From: Flavobacteriaceae bacterium
GTDB lineage: Bacteria; Bacteroidota; Bacteroidia; Flavobacteriales; Weeksellaceae
Assembly: GCA_031289875.1 (NCBI GenBank)
Contig: JAITOO010000056.1
Coordinates: 1-14,556, forward strand
Direction: 5' to 3'
DNA: 14,556 nucleotides
The notes under the pieces are model-generated. The model made no database searches, was not told the origin of the DNA, and worked only from the letters and a program-made list of their open reading frames with translations. Positions 7,293-14,271 of this stretch are shown here, one piece after another. Made by a program: the position numbers and the translations under genes. How positions within the stretch are numbered: the first letter of the stretch is position 1; each line of letters begins with the position of its first letter.

Positions 7293-10200
7293 CTATAAAC
7301 CAACTTTTACTCCAAACGTAAATGTAGACAGCGGTGTATACCGGTATGTATCTGACGCACCGGTTTCTGCCGTTGACGGATTAAAACCTTTTCTTTTAGA
7401 GTGAATCCACAAATTATCTCCGGATAATGTAAATTGCAAAAATTCAACCCCAAGTCCTGTTAATAAAGGTTTAGGCATGCTGTACCCAAGAGTTACGTTA
7501 TTTAACAGAAAATAATCGGATTTTGTCAAAAAACGGGTGGAACGTGTATTATAGCTCGTATCACCTGTTCTGTTAGAGGTCAATCTAGGAACGTTAGTAA
7601 TATCGCCCGGCTGTTGCCATCTGTCGTAGATGTCTGTTGCCCAATTATTTCCTCCTACTTGTTGATTGCTCATCAATCCTGCATAGGTATAATCGTATGA
7701 ATATCCACCTATCGAATACAACATTTGAACGCTAAGACTGAATCCTTTGTATCCGACCAAAAGATTAACTGCGCCTCTAATGTCCGGTATAGCAGATTTA
7801 TTGACAAACCTCTGCGTTGCATCTGCATAAACTTCTGTTATTCCTTCTTCAATGACAGCATCAGGATTTTGTTTCTGATAGTCATAAAGTGAAGAAATAT
7901 GCTCATCTGCATCATATTGTCCATTTTTATTTGTATCCACATAATTCACATACCATTGTGCTGCTCCTGTCTCAGGATTTACACCTGCCCATTCTCTCAT
8001 ATAAAAATCATAAAGAGACTTTCCTTTTGCTCTACCGAAACCTGCTTCTGAAAGGTCAATGATTTTTCGTTCACCTGTAGCATCATCTATTGGCATCTGT
8101 GTCAATTTGTTTTTCAAAAACTCGCCATTAATGCTCAAATCAAAGTAGAAATCATTCTTTTTAATGATGTGTCCTATTAAATTAAATTCAAGACCTTTAT
8201 TGACCAAGGCGCCTCCATTTACTTTTTTAACAGCATCTCCTGTAGAAGGGGCAAGTCTGTTGTCAAAAATCAAATCATAAGTTTTATCATGATACAGGTC
8301 TATTGTACCTTCAATTACACTTGTTTTAAACAATGAAAATTCAATTCCCCCTTGCGTTTTACGGACAGTTTCCCAAGTCAAGTAGGGACTACCATGTCTA
8401 ACATACGGTGTAGCAATAAGTCCGGAGAAATTACCATAGTTATATTCAGGATATCCCGGATAATAATATTCTGTACCTGAAACCGCATTACTAGGAACGA
8501 AAAGCGCCTGGCTTCCATTAGTCCCATAACTTGCCTTAAGTTTCAAATATTTAAAGAAATTATTTCCCTGCAGAAAGTTTTCTTTGGAAAGCACCCAGCC
8601 TAAACCTACTGACGCAAATGTTCCCCATTTATCGTTACTATAAAGGTAACGTGATGAGCCATCTCTTCTAACGGTAAATGATGCCAAATACTTGTTATCA
8701 TAATCGTAGTTAATCTGAGCAAAATAACTCTCCAACATATAATCAAGTTTATAAGAGGAACTTGTAATACTATTAATAGCATTGTTAAATTCAGGAACTT
8801 CAGGTCTAATTAAGCCTGTTTTATAAGCGGAAAGATATTGTTGTATTTCTGAATTGGTCTCATGTGCTACAAAAGCTTCTACCCCATGCTTTCCGTATCT
8901 TTTATTAAATCTTAACAACTGCAAAAATGTCCATGCAAAATTTTCTAACTTGGTCTTATAAATGCTTCCTCCTTCTGAAGCAGAGCTACCATAATAAGGA
9001 CTATCAAGCACATCTCTACTCCTATTTGAATATTGCCCCGACAAACGTGTTTCAAACTTTAAAAAATCAAATATTTTTGCTTCCAAAAAGAAATTGGAAT
9101 TTATTTCATGCTTGAAATAATTATTAGTTCCATAGGTGGCATCTGCAATCGCATTGGTTAAAGCTCCAAATCCACGTCCGGTTCCGTAATCAAATTTATA
9201 ACCGTCGTAATAAGTGTCCAAAATTTTATTTCCGTCAGCATCTCTTGAAAATAAAGGATAAATAGATGGGATGTTATCTACAAACCAAAAAATACTACCG
9301 GAGTCGTCAGTTTGTCCATTATTTTTAGATTTTGTATGAGCATATCCAATATTGAATTCACCTTTCAACCAATCTTTTGGCTGATAATCTAAATTCAAAC
9401 GACCGGAATATCTTTCAAACTGGGAGTTAATACTGTATCCTTCATCTTTCAAATATCCTAGATTCGTATAATAATTGAATTTGCCTTCCCCACCACTGAT
9501 AGAAAAGTTGTTTTCAGTTCTTATCGCAGATTGAAAGGCGTAATCCTCCCAATTTTCAGGGTCATATTTTCTTGTAACTCCTTCTCTTACTTTTCCTGTT
9601 ACCGGATCAATCAATTCTGAAGCATTAGCAACATTCCACATATTGTATTGTGTCCTTATACCTCTTGTGGAAAATAAATATTGATTTGCATAGGCAACCG
9701 GATCGGCAACTCCATTAAAATATCCCTGATTTTTCAAAGCTTCCCAGCTAAGTTCAATATAACTCTCCGGAGACTTAATAGTACTGTAACGAGGAAGTAA
9801 ACTAACATTTACACCTATTTTAGACTCTATTTGAACCAGCGGCTTTCTTGAATTTCCTCTTTTTGTAGTAATTAAAACCACTCCATTAGCCCCTCTTGCA
9901 CCATATATAGCCGTCGCAGTAGCATCTTTTAATATTACCAAACTGCCTATATCTTCCGGATTTATCGCAGAAATATTTCCGGAATAAGGTGCCCCATCAA
10001 GAACATATAAAGGGGATCTATCTCCGTTTGCAGAAGAGAAACCTCTAATACGTATGGTAGCATCTGTACCGGGCTGTCCCGATGTATTAATAACTCTAAC
10101 ACCGGCAATTTCTCCGGATAAAGCTTGAGAAACTGTCGATACGCTCTTGTTACCAACAGAGGTAATATCTACCTTATCAGCTGTTCCAACAAAATCTTGG

Positions 10201-10544
10201 CGATTGATACGGCTATATCCTACTACAATTACCTCATCCAAATCACTCACACCCTGAGACTTTACAGAAACCACATAAGAAACTTGGTCTCCGACCACAA
10301 AACTGTTCGTCTGCTCGTCCAAAGACTCTACTTTAATCGTTTGTCCTTTCTCGGCTTGCACTGTAAACTGTCCGTTTGCGTCGGTGTAAACCTTAATTCC
10401 TGTTCCTTGTACAGTTACCAATGCATCACGTTGCGGGTCACCTTTGCTGTCGGTAACTGTCCCTGTAACCGTTTTCACTTGCGCCCATAACATCGAGCCA
10501 ACAAGTAGAAACGCAAATCCTAAGAATTTTTTGTTTATCTTCAT
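7293..10544 (-). CDS. SusC/RagA family TonB-linked outer-membrane transporter
   Basis: This is a 1083-residue TonB-dependent transporter that moves oligosaccharides or peptides into the periplasm, powered by TonB-ExbBD. The order is: signal peptide (1-21, cleavage after MLWA); carboxypeptidase-regulatory-like beta-sandwich (about 25-95, TVTGTVTDSKGDPQRDALV); TonB box and SusC signature LDEVIVVGYS (102-111); plug domain (about 113-230) with SGEIAGVRV, IRIRGFSSANG, PLYVLDGAPY and IYGARGANGVVLITT; then a 22-strand barrel ending in FTFGVKVGL. The C-terminal aromatic/hydrophobic strand is as expected for BAM insertion. There is no extra N-terminal STN domain, so direct anti-sigma signalling is not indicated. 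Start ATG 10542-10544 is supported by the signal peptide and the nearby promoter. It is the first gene of the susCD operon. Confidence 0.96.
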   Translation of the reverse strand: MKINKKFLGFAFLLVGSMLWAQVKTVTGTVTDSKGDPQRDALVTVQGTGIKVYTDANGQFTVQAEKGQTIKVESLDEQTNSFVVGDQVSYVVSVKSQGVSDLDEVIVVGYSRINRQDFVGTADKVDITSVGNKSVSTVSQALSGEIAGVRVINTSGQPGTDATIRIRGFSSANGDRSPLYVLDGAPYSGNISAINPEDIGSLVILKDATATAIYGARGANGVVLITTKRGNSRKPLVQIESKIGVNVSLLPRYSTIKSPESYIELSWEALKNQGYFNGVADPVAYANQYLFSTRGIRTQYNMWNVANASELIDPVTGKVREGVTRKYDPENWEDYAFQSAIRTENNFSISGGEGKFNYYTNLGYLKDEGYSINSQFERYSGRLNLDYQPKDWLKGEFNIGYAHTKSKNNGQTDDSGSIFWFVDNIPSIYPLFSRDADGNKILDTYYDGYKFDYGTGRGFGALTNAIADATYGTNNYFKHEINSNFFLEAKIFDFLKFETRLSGQYSNRSRDVLDSPYYGSSASEGGSIYKTKLENFAWTFLQLLRFNKRYGKHGVEAFVAHETNSEIQQYLSAYKTGLIRPEVPEFNNAINSITSSSYKLDYMLESYFAQINYDYDNKYLASFTVRRDGSSRYLYSNDKWGTFASVGLGWVLSKENFLQGNNFFKYLKLKASYGTNGSQALFVPSNAVSGTEYYYPGYPEYNYGNFSGLIATPYVRHGSPYLTWETVRKTQGGIEFSLFKTSVIEGTIDLYHDKTYDLIFDNRLAPSTGDAVKKVNGGALVNKGLEFNLIGHIIKKNDFYFDLSINGEFLKNKLTQMPIDDATGERKIIDLSEAGFGRAKGKSLYDFYMREWAGVNPETGAAQWYVNYVDTNKNGQYDADEHISSLYDYQKQNPDAVIEEGITEVYADATQRFVNKSAIPDIRGAVNLLVGYKGFSLSVQMLYSIGGYSYDYTYAGLMSNQQVGGNNWATDIYDRWQQPGDITNVPRLTSNRTGDTSYNTRSTRFLTKSDYFLLNNVTLGYSMPKPLLTGLGVEFLQFTLSGDNLWIHSKRKGFNPSTAETGASDTYRYTPLSTFTFGVKVGL

Positions 10545-10557
10545 ACTAATTTTCCAA

Positions 10558-10565
10558 CAAAGGTA
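10558..10565 (-). promoter_or_regulatory. -7 box of the susCD promoter
   Basis: The minus strand reads TACCTTTG, a perfect TAnnTTTG match, ending 13 nt before the susC ATG. The -33 region (around 10585-10592) has no clear TTTG. This suggests a weak or activator-dependent promoter. The implied 5' leader is only about 6-8 nt, unusually short for this operon type. Confidence 0.55.
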
Positions 10566-10603
10566 TATACTTATCCTTAATTTTTAACATTTATTTAATA
10601 AAT

Positions 10604-10627
10604 ATTTGTGTTTTTTTTTACACAAAT
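10604..10627. promoter_or_regulatory. Dyad upstream of the susCD promoter
   Basis: A perfect 8-bp inverted repeat, ATTTGTGT (10604-10611) and ACACAAAT (10620-10627), is separated by eight T residues. It lies about 40-60 bp upstream of the -7 box of susC, a place where an activator could bind. It could also be a hairpin in a transcript or simply chance in AT-rich DNA. Confidence 0.35.
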
Positions 10628-10781
10628 TAATATCAATCCCAATTATTACACAGACTAAAATTGACAATCAGAACCATGTTTGTAAGAGCCTGTTGAAATA
10701 ACCGTTTCATTAGAAATTAATTAGTCCTCCTTAAAATTCTTCTTTTAGTAACATACGCTAAGATTGTTTTTATCTCTAAGG

Positions 10782-10956
10782 GCAAGCCGTTAGGTTTGCA
10801 TCGCTTGGTAGAAAAATGAACCGGCTTTCGTATTGCAATCCGTAGGTTTGCGACCTCTGCTTTTGTTGGAGGCAGTCCTAACGGACTGCCGAGTTGGCGT
10901 GGTATTTACATTCTACCGAGCGATAATCCCTATGGGATTTTTTGTCATCTGTTATA
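10782..10956 (+). repeat. Repeat element B: four CC-loop-GG hairpins (right of susCD)
   Basis: This structured, non-coding element has four short hairpins with a CC-(GTTA, GTA, TAAC or TAT)-GG core: GCAAGCC/GGTTTGC (10782-10799, one G.T), GCAATCC/GGTTTGC (10835-10851, one mismatch), GGCAGTCC/GGACTGCC (10871-10890, perfect) and AATCCC/GGGATT (10925-10939). The middle two are enclosed by a long-range pairing of TCGCTTGGTAGA (10801-10812) with TCTACCGAGCGA (10912-10923), 11 of 12 bases plus a possible G.U. The last hairpin is followed by T6, so it may also work as a terminator. The right end CATCTGTTATA (10946-10956) is identical, inverted, to the outer end of element A. The family is unknown to me; REP- or MITE-like elements are the closest analogy. 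Confidence 0.65.
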
Positions 10957-10965
10957 ATTTATTTT

Positions 10966-11049
10966 ATTATTTCTGGAGTTAGGCGTTGCGGAAAATCTAC
11001 GCTGTTGCAGCAATTCAGGGACGAATTACTGTCAATGGGTGTTGCGTAA
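10966..11049 (+). pseudogene. Walker A fragment of an AAA_14-type ATPase
   Basis: Starting about 10 nt after the end of element B, one frame reads ISGVRRCGKSTLLQQ and then FRDELLSMGVA before TAA at 11047-11049. GVRRxGKSTLL is the hallmark P-loop of the AAA_14/DUF4143 ATPases that are abundant in Bacteroidota genomes. In intact members it sits about 35-45 residues from the N-terminus, and a YxNFED segment follows. Here the N-terminus is replaced by element B sequence, and everything after 'MGVA' (about 350 residues) is missing, so it is a short relic of a disrupted gene. Chance similarity is unlikely given ten matching consecutive motif residues. Confidence 0.75.
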
Positions 11050-11083
11050 TGAATAAATGTTGTAATTAACAATCGCAATAGTT

Positions 11084-12295
11084 TTATCCTAGAAAATCAC
11101 AGAATTTATCGAATGTCAGTTGGAATTGTCTATCTACTTCATGGGCTGTTTCGTTTAAAACAGGGAACGGGTTTTCATGTATGTAATCGTATGGATAGTC
11201 CAATATATCTACTTTTATGGGAATATCGCGCCGCGAACCTTGCAGTGTATTTATGACTTCATACGCAGGCACAATCTCGTCTTTTTCCAAAGCAATAGCA
11301 TAAAATCGCCCGCTCATTTTACGGAAAATATCTTCCCGTTGCTGAGTTAAAACCTTATAGTTGAGCATGCACCTGAAATATGCCCCTTCGGGTGACGTAT
11401 GTAAATAATGGCGCAGCACTTCGTTGCGTTTTATGTGACTTTCCAGATGTTCCACCACGTAGGAATACAAACTTACATTGGCTTCGCTGTCGAGGATAAA
11501 TTTGGATACCGGAGACATGCGGTTGAATACCGCTCCCCCGCAAAAGGTGGCATATTTGGAGTCGGAAAAGTAGCCGTCTTTGTTTGACATCATCAGTATT
11601 TCGCCAAGGAAAGTGCCGATTGAATACGAAAAAAAATCAATGGAAGCGTCTTTGCTGATGACGGGATGCAGCCCTTCTTTCACGTTTTTGACAAAATCAA
11701 TGATATCGTAGTACGACTGCAAGCCCGACCAGACGAAACGCTGCGGCTTATTATGCAGGCGGGTGCTAATTGCCACGTTGGACAGGCTGGAGCCAATCAC
11801 ATGAGGATGGCGAGCCTTTCGCCGATTGCTGACATTGTACATTTCCCGCGAATTGCTCCATATCGCCGGCGCCCGATTCATGTGAAACGCAAGGGGAAAC
11901 ATCACAACTGATTTGCCTGTCTTTTCGGCAAGGCAAGTTGCCCATGGCAGGTATTTACTCCAGTTTTTTTCGTTGAATCCGTGAAACAGAAGTATAATCT
12001 TTTTCGTTTTAACTTCGTTTTTCGGCATGACAATATGATAACGAAAGGTGATATTTTCCTGTATTTCAGCATCCTTTTTGTTCAACATTTCCTGAATTAC
12101 GTCCGGTTCGTAATCTTTAAGAATGCCGGAAATATATTCGTAGTTATCATTGTTTCCCGAACCTCCGGGCAACAGGAATTGATAGTTCGATTCAAAAGTG
12201 AAATTCCTGATGACAAGATTATTCCCAATATCAATCTCGTTGTCGGTATAGTTCTCAACTTTTCTCAGATAATTAAATGTGTCTGTATATGTCAT
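11084..12295 (-). CDS. Alpha/beta-hydrolase-like protein of unknown function
   Basis: The protein has 403 residues, no signal peptide and no TM segment, so it is probably cytoplasmic. The N-terminal 90 residues match no domain I know. From about 98 an alpha/beta-hydrolase core can be followed: strand KIILLFHGFNEKNW (99-112) with the HG oxyanion motif, VVMFPLAFHMNRAP (130-143), and the nucleophile elbow FFSYSIGTFLGE (221-232), where S225 sits in S-x-S-x-G. The acid is likely in ALEKDEIVPAYE (335-346, D339) and the histidine in YDYIHENPFPVL (369-380, H373). It resembles a Bacteroidota hypothetical family (possibly DUF6051), but I cannot confirm this. Upstream on the same strand lies a cobalamin riboswitch with its own promoter, 240 nt away. 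No substrate can be named. The start ATG 12293-12295 is the first after in-frame stops. Confidence 0.75.
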   Translation of the reverse strand: MTYTDTFNYLRKVENYTDNEIDIGNNLVIRNFTFESNYQFLLPGGSGNNDNYEYISGILKDYEPDVIQEMLNKKDAEIQENITFRYHIVMPKNEVKTKKIILLFHGFNEKNWSKYLPWATCLAEKTGKSVVMFPLAFHMNRAPAIWSNSREMYNVSNRRKARHPHVIGSSLSNVAISTRLHNKPQRFVWSGLQSYYDIIDFVKNVKEGLHPVISKDASIDFFSYSIGTFLGEILMMSNKDGYFSDSKYATFCGGAVFNRMSPVSKFILDSEANVSLYSYVVEHLESHIKRNEVLRHYLHTSPEGAYFRCMLNYKVLTQQREDIFRKMSGRFYAIALEKDEIVPAYEVINTLQGSRRDIPIKVDILDYPYDYIHENPFPVLNETAHEVDRQFQLTFDKFCDFLG

Positions 12296-12534
12296 GATTT
12301 TTCAGTTATTAATTACTGATTGTATCTCGCAAATTTTTCGCCGGTTCTATCCTTTTTTTTTATTGTTATCTTCAATGAATATTATTGTCTTCATATTGTC
12401 AATTATTTAATCCGATAAATTTCGTGCAGGAAACTGAAATAGCGTTTGAGATAAACTTGCAGGAAATCGGATTGCGAAACTGTCGGTCTGCGTTGTATGT
12501 CTCAATCTTTATTCCTCGAAATCTTTAAACCTGT
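12296..12534 (-). other. Long untranslated stretch between B12 riboswitch and hydrolase gene
   Basis: About 240 bp with no gene I can support. Minus-strand frames of 30-35 codons occur (for example one ending ...YFSFLHEIYRIK at about 12403) but have no start signal or recognisable motif. An imperfect direct repeat, GATAAA...TGCAGGAAA, occurs twice (12414-12433 and 12450-12466 on the plus strand). I see no hairpin with a T-tract on the minus strand, so transcription from the riboswitch could reach the hydrolase gene. Confidence 0.5.
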
Positions 12535-12733
12535 ATTCCGGCAGGTCTTCTGACTTGCTCCTTCTTTGAAACTTCTTTCCCGCCCCTTTGTGAGACAGTG
12601 GATTAAACTTTGTTCAAAGACTTTCTTCAATTCTTAATTAAATAAGAGTTTACAGTAGCGGGTCTGTTCAGGATTTGCACATGATTCCCTTTTCAATGAG
12701 TTTCCGAAGAATCGGAAATGTCATCACCAAAAC
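12535..12733 (-). promoter_or_regulatory. Cobalamin (B12) riboswitch
   Basis: On the minus strand the conserved pieces appear in canonical order: a 7-bp P2-type hairpin TTTCCGA/TCGGAAA, AAAAGGGAATC, TGCAAATCC, ACCCGCTACTGTAA (complement of about 12650-12663), CCACTGTCTCAC, GGGGCGGGAAAG, and the B12 box GTCAGAAGACCTGCC (complement of 12540-12554). A Bacteroidota promoter places the transcription start just before it. Such riboswitches normally turn off B12 uptake or synthesis genes, or B12-independent isozymes, when adenosylcobalamin or a relative is abundant. Here the only downstream gene is the alpha/beta-hydrolase-like protein. Confidence 0.93.
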
Positions 12734-12738
12734 TGCAA

Positions 12739-12768
12739 CAAAGATACAAAAATTATCTGTGGTACAAA
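12739..12768 (-). promoter_or_regulatory. Promoter of the B12 riboswitch transcript
   Basis: The minus strand has TTTG (12768-12765), 18 nt, and TATCTTTG (12746-12739), a perfect -7 box. The spacing equals that of the rnpB promoter. The predicted start near 12733 is at the first base of the riboswitch fold. It lies immediately downstream of the PLP-enzyme gene, so the riboswitch transcript starts independently of that gene. Confidence 0.8.
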
Positions 12769-12780
12769 CAATTAGACGGA

Positions 12781-13995
12781 TTAGTCCTCCAGTGCCTGTT
12801 GCAGGTCAATGATGAGGTCGGCAGCATCTTCTAATCCAACGGAGAGGCGGAAAATGCCGTCGCCGGCAAAGGCACTCCAAGAAGACAATTGAGCAGGAGT
12901 GGCAAATTTAAAGGTAGTTTGCAGCAAATCTTCCGTGTGCAGGTAAAATATTAACGACCGGTGGTGTCCCAGCGATACGGCATAGTGTATAATTTGTAAC
13001 TTTTCGGCTAATCGCCGTGCTACAGCCTGACCGTCTTCTACCTGAAATGTAAGGATGCCGGAGAAGTTTTTCATCTGCCGTTTAGCCAGTTCGTGTTGCG
13101 GATGCGAGGGTAGCCCCGGATAAATTACCCGCTTCACTTTCGGATGTTGTTCCAGCCACGCGGCAACTTTCAACGCATTTTCCTGATGCACGCGCATACG
13201 GATAGGAAAGGTAGCTATCCCGCGCATGATAAGCCATGCGTTGAAAGGGCTTAACGATCCGCCTAAACGAATGGCTGTCTTCTTGCGCAAGGGAGTCAGG
13301 TCGGCTTTCTTGCCCAAAATCACACCTCCCAACGCATCACCATGACCGCCCAAGTATTTGGTCAGCGAATGAATCACAAAATCGGCGCCTAACGATAAAG
13401 GTTTGGTAGCCGCAGGCGTAGCAAACGTAGAATCGACAGCTAATTTAGCTCCTGTACCGTGAGCTATGGTTGCAATTGCGGCAATATCTGTAAGCCGCAA
13501 AATCGGGTTACAGGGCGTTTCTACATATATCAATTTAGTATGAGGTTTCAACGCTGCTTGTACCGCTTCCAAATCAGACGTATCCACCTTCGTTATTTCC
13601 ACATGCAAATTGGGTATTAACTCATTTGTCATTTCCGAAAGGGCGGCGTAAGCCACATCGCTTACCACTGCATGGTCGCCGGCTTTGAGTAGATGGAAGA
13701 ACAGAGCGGTAATCGCTCCCATTCCGCTGGCAAAGGCTATCGCCGTCTCGGCTTCTTCCAACACAGCAAGTTTTTCTTCCAATTGATGCACGGTAGGATT
13801 TCCCCAGCGTGTGTAAATCCATTGGTCGTTCTCTTCCAGTCCCTCTACTGAAAAAGTTGTATCCGCATCTACCACATACGTGGTGGACATGACGATATTG
13901 GGAGATGAAGCATTTGTTACCGGATCGGGATTTTCCCCTGCATGAACAGCCTGAGTCTGTTCGCCTGTCTGTTGGAAAGAAGTTATACGACTCAT
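12781..13995 (-). CDS. Cys/Met-metabolism PLP-dependent lyase or synthase
   Basis: This is a fold-type I PLP enzyme of the trans-sulfuration family (cystathionine gamma-synthase / methionine gamma-lyase / O-acetylhomoserine sulfhydrylase), which handles sulfur amino acids or their precursors in the cytoplasm. I start it at ATG 13995, giving 404 residues. A TTG start at 14022 would add 9 residues but lies next to the -7 box and so could not be transcribed. Key residues: YTRWGNPT (61-68), SGMGAI (90-95, phosphate binding), ETPCNPILRLTDI (159-171), D188 in AVDSTFATP (pairs with the pyridine N), and Schiff-base K213 in HSLTKYLGGHGD (209-220). GGSLSPFNAWLIMRG and LSVGLEDAADLI are conserved C-terminal motifs. 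The usual YGGT near the cofactor is replaced by YAAL (116-119), so substrate choice within the family remains open. Confidence 0.85.
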   Translation of the reverse strand: MSRITSFQQTGEQTQAVHAGENPDPVTNASSPNIVMSTTYVVDADTTFSVEGLEENDQWIYTRWGNPTVHQLEEKLAVLEEAETAIAFASGMGAITALFFHLLKAGDHAVVSDVAYAALSEMTNELIPNLHVEITKVDTSDLEAVQAALKPHTKLIYVETPCNPILRLTDIAAIATIAHGTGAKLAVDSTFATPAATKPLSLGADFVIHSLTKYLGGHGDALGGVILGKKADLTPLRKKTAIRLGGSLSPFNAWLIMRGIATFPIRMRVHQENALKVAAWLEQHPKVKRVIYPGLPSHPQHELAKRQMKNFSGILTFQVEDGQAVARRLAEKLQIIHYAVSLGHHRSLIFYLHTEDLLQTTFKFATPAQLSSWSAFAGDGIFRLSVGLEDAADLIIDLQQALED

Positions 13996-14019
13996 GAAAA
14001 TATCTTTTTGAAATTCACG

Positions 14020-14050
14020 CAAATTTACAAGAAAATCTGCGGATTTACAA
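14020..14050 (-). promoter_or_regulatory. Promoter of the PLP-enzyme gene
   Basis: The minus strand reads TTG (14050-14048), 20 nt, and TAAATTTG (14027-14020), matching TAnnTTTG. Transcription would start about 14013, giving a leader of about 18 nt to ATG 13995. This settles the start-codon choice for the gene. Confidence 0.75.
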
Positions 14051-14157
14051 GCACATGCAATGAAAAAACACTTTTTTCACAGAGAAAAGACACAAAAAAG
14101 TATTTTGCATCACACAGGAAATGCCGTTTCTGCGCTGTTGAAAAAGCCGGCTTTTCT

Positions 14158-14188
14158 TTTGTAGTATCATTTATAATATATACTTTTG
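14158..14188 (+). promoter_or_regulatory. Orphan promoter in the PLP-purU gap
   Basis: TTTG (14158-14161), 19 nt, TACTTTTG (14181-14188) is a textbook Bacteroidota promoter, but it points right, towards the tail of purU in antisense. Only tiny frames follow: MPIT at 14199 (4 codons), and ATG 14250 with 8 codons. It may drive an antisense or small RNA, or be left over from a lost gene. A 14-bp palindrome AAAAGCCGGCTTTT lies just upstream (14142-14155). The rest of the 14051-14271 gap shows nothing I can name. Confidence 0.5.
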
Positions 14189-14271
14189 CAGAAAGTAATG
14201 CCGATTACGTGAAAAAAATCACACAATTGACATCAAAAGCGTGAAATCATGGAGATACAAAATTTAACCGC

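Noticed and set aside
10633..10710. A 25-codon minus-strand frame (MKRLFQQALTNMVLIV...) with AAGGAGG upstream, before susC
   Set aside because: The AAGGAGG is about 15 nt from the ATG, too far; there is no promoter, and the peptide resembles nothing known. A leader peptide cannot be excluded, but there is too little support.
10684..10710. GAGCCTGTTGAAATAACC as a possible insertion-sequence end
   Set aside because: No matching inverted partner, target duplication or transposase was found in the window.
12414..12466. Imperfect direct repeat GATAAA...TGCAGGAAA as a CRISPR or iteron array
   Set aside because: Only two copies with unequal spacers; not an array.
13996..14022. Longer N-terminus of the PLP enzyme from TTG 14022
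   Set aside because: The TTG overlaps the -7 box TAAATTTG (14020-14027), so it would lie upstream of the transcription start; ATG 13995 fits better.
13942..14244. Plus-strand frame of 100 codons over the promoter of the PLP enzyme
   Set aside because: It runs over the start of the PLP gene and two promoters and shows no family motif; it is a shadow frame.
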